Shown in pieces: positions 62,123-64,000 of a stretch of DNA of 64,000 nucleotides. Source of the DNA: Flavobacteriia bacterium (GTDB taxonomy: Bacteria; Bacteroidota; Bacteroidia; Flavobacteriales_D; Crocinitomicaceae). The translations under genes were made by a program, and so were the position numbers. The notes under the pieces were generated by a model, which saw nothing but the letters and a program-made list of their open reading frames with translations, ran no database searches and had not been told where the DNA came from. The DNA lies in contig JACPDW010000008.1 in NCBI GenBank assembly GCA_016183815.1, forward strand, positions 248,001-312,000, given 5' to 3'. Numbering within the stretch: the stretch's first letter is position 1; every line of letters begins with the position of its first letter.

Positions 62123-62272
62123 ATGGATACTTTAAAAGACCTTTGGAAGTTCATGAAAAGTAGAAAGAAATTTTGGTTAATTCCCATTATTGTCATTTTA
62201 CTTTTAATAGGAACTTTATTAGTTTTTGGAGGTGGAAGTGCTATTGCCCCATTTATTTATACCATGTTTTAA
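62123..62272 (+). CDS. SxtK-like small membrane protein (DUF5989)
   Basis: 49 residues, found by reading the gap four bases after the SGNH gene. It starts MDTLKDLWKFMKSRKKFW, has one membrane segment (about 19-35, LIPIIVILLLIGTLLVF) and ends GGGSAIAPFIYTMF. This matches the pattern of the DUF5989/SxtK family: 'flkelw.Flr.rKKfWLlPiiivlll.g.Llvl..gSavaPFIYtlF'. SxtK lies next to the carbamoyltransferase SxtI and SxtJ in saxitoxin clusters; family function is unknown. The stop is followed after one base by the SxtJ-like gene. Confidence 0.88.
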   Translation: MDTLKDLWKFMKSRKKFWLIPIIVILLLIGTLLVFGGGSAIAPFIYTMF

Positions 62273-62273
62273 A

Positions 62274-62639
62274 ATGTCAGAAAATAATAATCCATATAAA
62301 AGTTTGCTGGCAATAGTTGTCGGATTTTCTATTTTATACGCCTTTTTTAAATTTAATTTTTTTTTAAATATTGCTTTAATTGTGGGTTTAATTGGTGTTT
62401 TATCAAATTATCTTACAATAAAAATTGATTTTGTTTGGAAAAAAATCTCCTGGATACTTTCACTAATTGTTCCCAATATCGTTTTAAGTTTTATATTTTT
62501 TTTAATCTTGTTTCCAGTTGCAACTTTTTCTAAAATATTTGGTGAAAAAGACCCTCTGAAATTAAAGAAAAAATACGATTCTACTTTTAAAAATGTAAAT
62601 AAAATTTTCACAAAAGACTCATTTGAAAACACTTGGTAA
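62274..62639 (+). CDS. SxtJ-like membrane protein
   Basis: 121 residues from the ATG at 62274, one base after the SxtK-like stop. The same frame is open further upstream (from 62226), but that would overlap the SxtK-like gene and lacks sense as an N-terminus. Three hydrophobic segments (about 10-23, 27-45, 58-82) and a basic/acidic C-terminal tail with PVATFSKIFGEKDPLKLKKK, close to the SxtJ pattern of 'g...rligrDPL.lk..k..sYW'. Length and order after the SxtK-like gene fit SxtJ. Function unknown; a complex with the carbamoyltransferase is inference. Confidence 0.82.
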   Translation: MSENNNPYKSLLAIVVGFSILYAFFKFNFFLNIALIVGLIGVLSNYLTIKIDFVWKKISWILSLIVPNIVLSFIFFLILFPVATFSKIFGEKDPLKLKKKYDSTFKNVNKIFTKDSFENTW

Positions 62640-62659
62640 AAACCTAAAATTATTATAGT

Positions 62660-63769
62660 TTGAGACAAAATTTACTTTTTCAAAGAATACTACCTGCATA
62701 TAGGGTTTCATTATTTGAAAAGCTGTTCCTACAATTAAATATAAAATGTTGTTTTTCAGTTAAAGATAAAGTTGAATATAATGAGTTTTCAAATAGAGAT
62801 GCTTTTGAACCTTTTGGTGTATATGAAAAAGATTCTTTTTTCTTTCAAAATGTCTTATTTAAAATAATTACCTATAATCCTCCGGTAGTTATTTGTGAAG
62901 GTGCTTTGTCTTATCCAACTTTGTGGAAATTATTTTTTTACAAACTATTTTTCTCATATAAAATAGTTATTTGGACTCATGGAATACATAACAAAGATAT
63001 TGAAAATCCCTTTAGTGATTGGAAAGGAAAATTAAAAAAATATTTATTTTCAAATGCTGATGCTTTAATTTTATATGATAACGATAGGAAAGAATTACTT
63101 GAAAAATATATTTCTGGACAAAAAATTGTTGTGGCAAACAATACATTAGATACTGAAATTTGTTTTAATATTTATGAAAAATTAAATAAAATAGGAAAGG
63201 AAAATATTCGCAAAGAATTGAATTGGAAACAAGGAAAACATATTGTTTTTATTGGTAGATTAAATAATAAAATATATTTACAAAGATGGTTAGAGGACTT
63301 TAAAAAAATACAGAGTAAAGAAAGTATATATTTTCACATAATTGGTGAAGGAATTGATTTGCCTAAATTAAAAAAATCAGCAGGAGATAATGTCTTTTTT
63401 TATGGAAAAAATGAAGAGGAGAATCAAATTGGGAAATATCTATATGCTTCTGATGTAATGTTTTATCCTGACAATATAGGTCTTTCTTTGGTTCATGCTA
63501 TGTGTTATGCTTGTCCTGTGATTTTACAAAAAAAATTTTCTATTGGAATAACACATGGCCCTGAAATAAATTATGCAGAAGAAAGAAAAAATGTTGTCTA
63601 TTTTAATTATGAGAGTGAAAATTTTTTAAAAGAAATAGAACAAATTTTAGTAAATACAGATTTTTTGCAAATGGGAATTAACGCACAAAATACAATCAAA
63701 AATAAAGCCACTTCAGAACATTTCATTAATGGTTTTAAAGAAATAATGAATTATTTTCAATATAAATAG
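62660..63769 (+). CDS. Glycosyltransferase family 4-type protein
   Basis: 369 residues. The start is TTG at 62660 (residues RQNLLFQRILPAYRVSLFEKL, the usual GT4 N-terminus); an in-frame stop 13 bases upstream rules out an ATG. GT-B fold: acceptor domain, then the donor domain with HIVFIGRLNNKIYLQRWLE, FHIIGEGIDLPKLKKSAG and VMFYPDNIGLSLVHAMCYACPVI in place of the family 'EGFGL..lEAMA.G.PVI'. The key Glu pair is altered (DNIGLSLVHAM), a branch seen in other polysaccharide loci. It adds a sugar to the growing repeat unit; donor unknown. Confidence 0.82.
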   Translation: MRQNLLFQRILPAYRVSLFEKLFLQLNIKCCFSVKDKVEYNEFSNRDAFEPFGVYEKDSFFFQNVLFKIITYNPPVVICEGALSYPTLWKLFFYKLFFSYKIVIWTHGIHNKDIENPFSDWKGKLKKYLFSNADALILYDNDRKELLEKYISGQKIVVANNTLDTEICFNIYEKLNKIGKENIRKELNWKQGKHIVFIGRLNNKIYLQRWLEDFKKIQSKESIYFHIIGEGIDLPKLKKSAGDNVFFYGKNEEENQIGKYLYASDVMFYPDNIGLSLVHAMCYACPVILQKKFSIGITHGPEINYAEERKNVVYFNYESENFLKEIEQILVNTDFLQMGINAQNTIKNKATSEHFINGFKEIMNYFQYK

Positions 63770-63773
63770 AAAG

Positions 63774-64000
63774 ATGAATTTTTTCAAATCAATTTTACGA
63801 TGGTTTACTACAAAATTATGGTTTGAAAAAGTCTTTTTAATCATAATTTTGTTGCGACCAATCATTGAACCTTTTTACTATTTAAAATCACAATCAATTT
63901 TATTTTCTCCATTGTATTGGATTGCATTTATTACTTTTTTTATTTCAATAATTGGTATTTTTTCAAACTCTAAATACAAATCAAATTTAGATTATTCATT
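63774..64000 (+). CDS. Start of a polytopic membrane protein, O-antigen polymerase/ligase-like (3' end outside window)
   Basis: 75 codons are visible from an ATG four bases after the glycosyltransferase stop. The visible part has a basic N-terminus (MNFFKSILRWFTTKLWFEK) and two membrane segments (VFLIIILLRPIIEPFYYL and SPLYWIAFITFFISIIGIF), a layout seen at the start of Wzy/O-antigen-ligase family proteins. The place in the operon fits a polymerase or ligase. Not certain from this fragment alone. Confidence 0.5.
   Translation, partial: MNFFKSILRWFTTKLWFEKVFLIIILLRPIIEPFYYLKSQSILFSPLYWIAFITFFISIIGIFSNSKYKSNLDYS

Noticed and set aside
62226-62273. Upstream extension of the SxtJ-like gene by 16 codons
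   Set aside because: It overlaps the SxtK-like gene in another frame, and the ATG at 62274 gives a proper N-terminus one base after that gene's stop.

Overview
The window comes from an AT-rich genome (roughly 30% G+C by eye) of the Bacteroidota, most likely a gliding or formerly gliding member of the Flavobacteriales. The evidence is the set of type IX secretion (T9SS) genes (porT, porU, porV, gldJ, two porP/sprF), secreted proteins with T9SS type A and type B C-terminal sorting signals, many short lipoproteins, -7 promoter boxes of the Bacteroidota form TAnnTTTG, and typical neighbours such as gldJ-murF and ubiE-porT. No tRNA, rRNA, CRISPR array or intact mobile element was seen.

Layout. 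1-5300: a minus-strand group (glutaminyl-peptide cyclotransferase, YtxJ-like thiol protein, pheS), a pair of related small lipoproteins, a beta-CASP RNA-processing nuclease and a SiaB-like kinase. 5500-6360: divIC/ftsB-like and cvpA. 6362-7139: a 778-base stretch with no intact gene but with two decayed fragments, one of an IS200/RAYT-type transposase and one of the N-terminal domain of an Mrr-type restriction enzyme. 7140-11405: sbcD-sbcC. 11456-13376: marR-ubiE-porT. 13485-22353: large secreted T9SS cargo proteins, ending with a CotH-kinase protein translationally coupled to its porP/sprF partner. 22615-26800: ftsK and a biotin carboxylase gene. 26808-37072: T9SS core (porU-porV-ispF on minus; porP/sprF, gldJ and murF on plus). 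37096-41714: a sialidase-like secreted protein, a TonB-dependent receptor behind a TPP riboswitch, and a small Cys/His-rich secreted protein. 41824-47046: a tightly packed five-gene minus operon (ribulose-phosphate-epimerase/CBS fusion, DAHP synthase, KdsC-like phosphatase, alanine-dehydrogenase-like protein, rarA). 47114-52540: hydrolase, solenoid protein, fabG, a nitronate-monooxygenase-like flavoprotein, M16 protease. 52544-64000: an exopolysaccharide locus with a minus arm (two-domain oxidoreductase, wza, wzc), a RhuM-family gene, and a plus arm (carbamoyltransferase, SGNH hydrolase, SxtK-like and SxtJ-like small membrane proteins, glycosyltransferase, start of a polymerase/ligase-like membrane protein).

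How it fits together. The central theme is protein export to the cell surface: PorT, PorU, PorV, GldJ and PorP/SprF build or serve the T9SS, and at least four neighbouring genes encode its cargo. Nearly all exported proteins here have a Gln directly after the likely signal-peptidase site, which matches the glutaminyl cyclase encoded at the left edge. The second theme is surface polysaccharide: a Wza/Wzc exporter beside a carbamoyltransferase/SxtJ/SxtK-type cassette of largely unknown chemistry. The least ordinary items are the two fossil genes beside sbcD, the thiamine-riboswitch-controlled outer-membrane receptor, the epimerase-CBS/DAHP-synthase/KdsC-like operon, and the SxtJ/K-containing sugar cassette.
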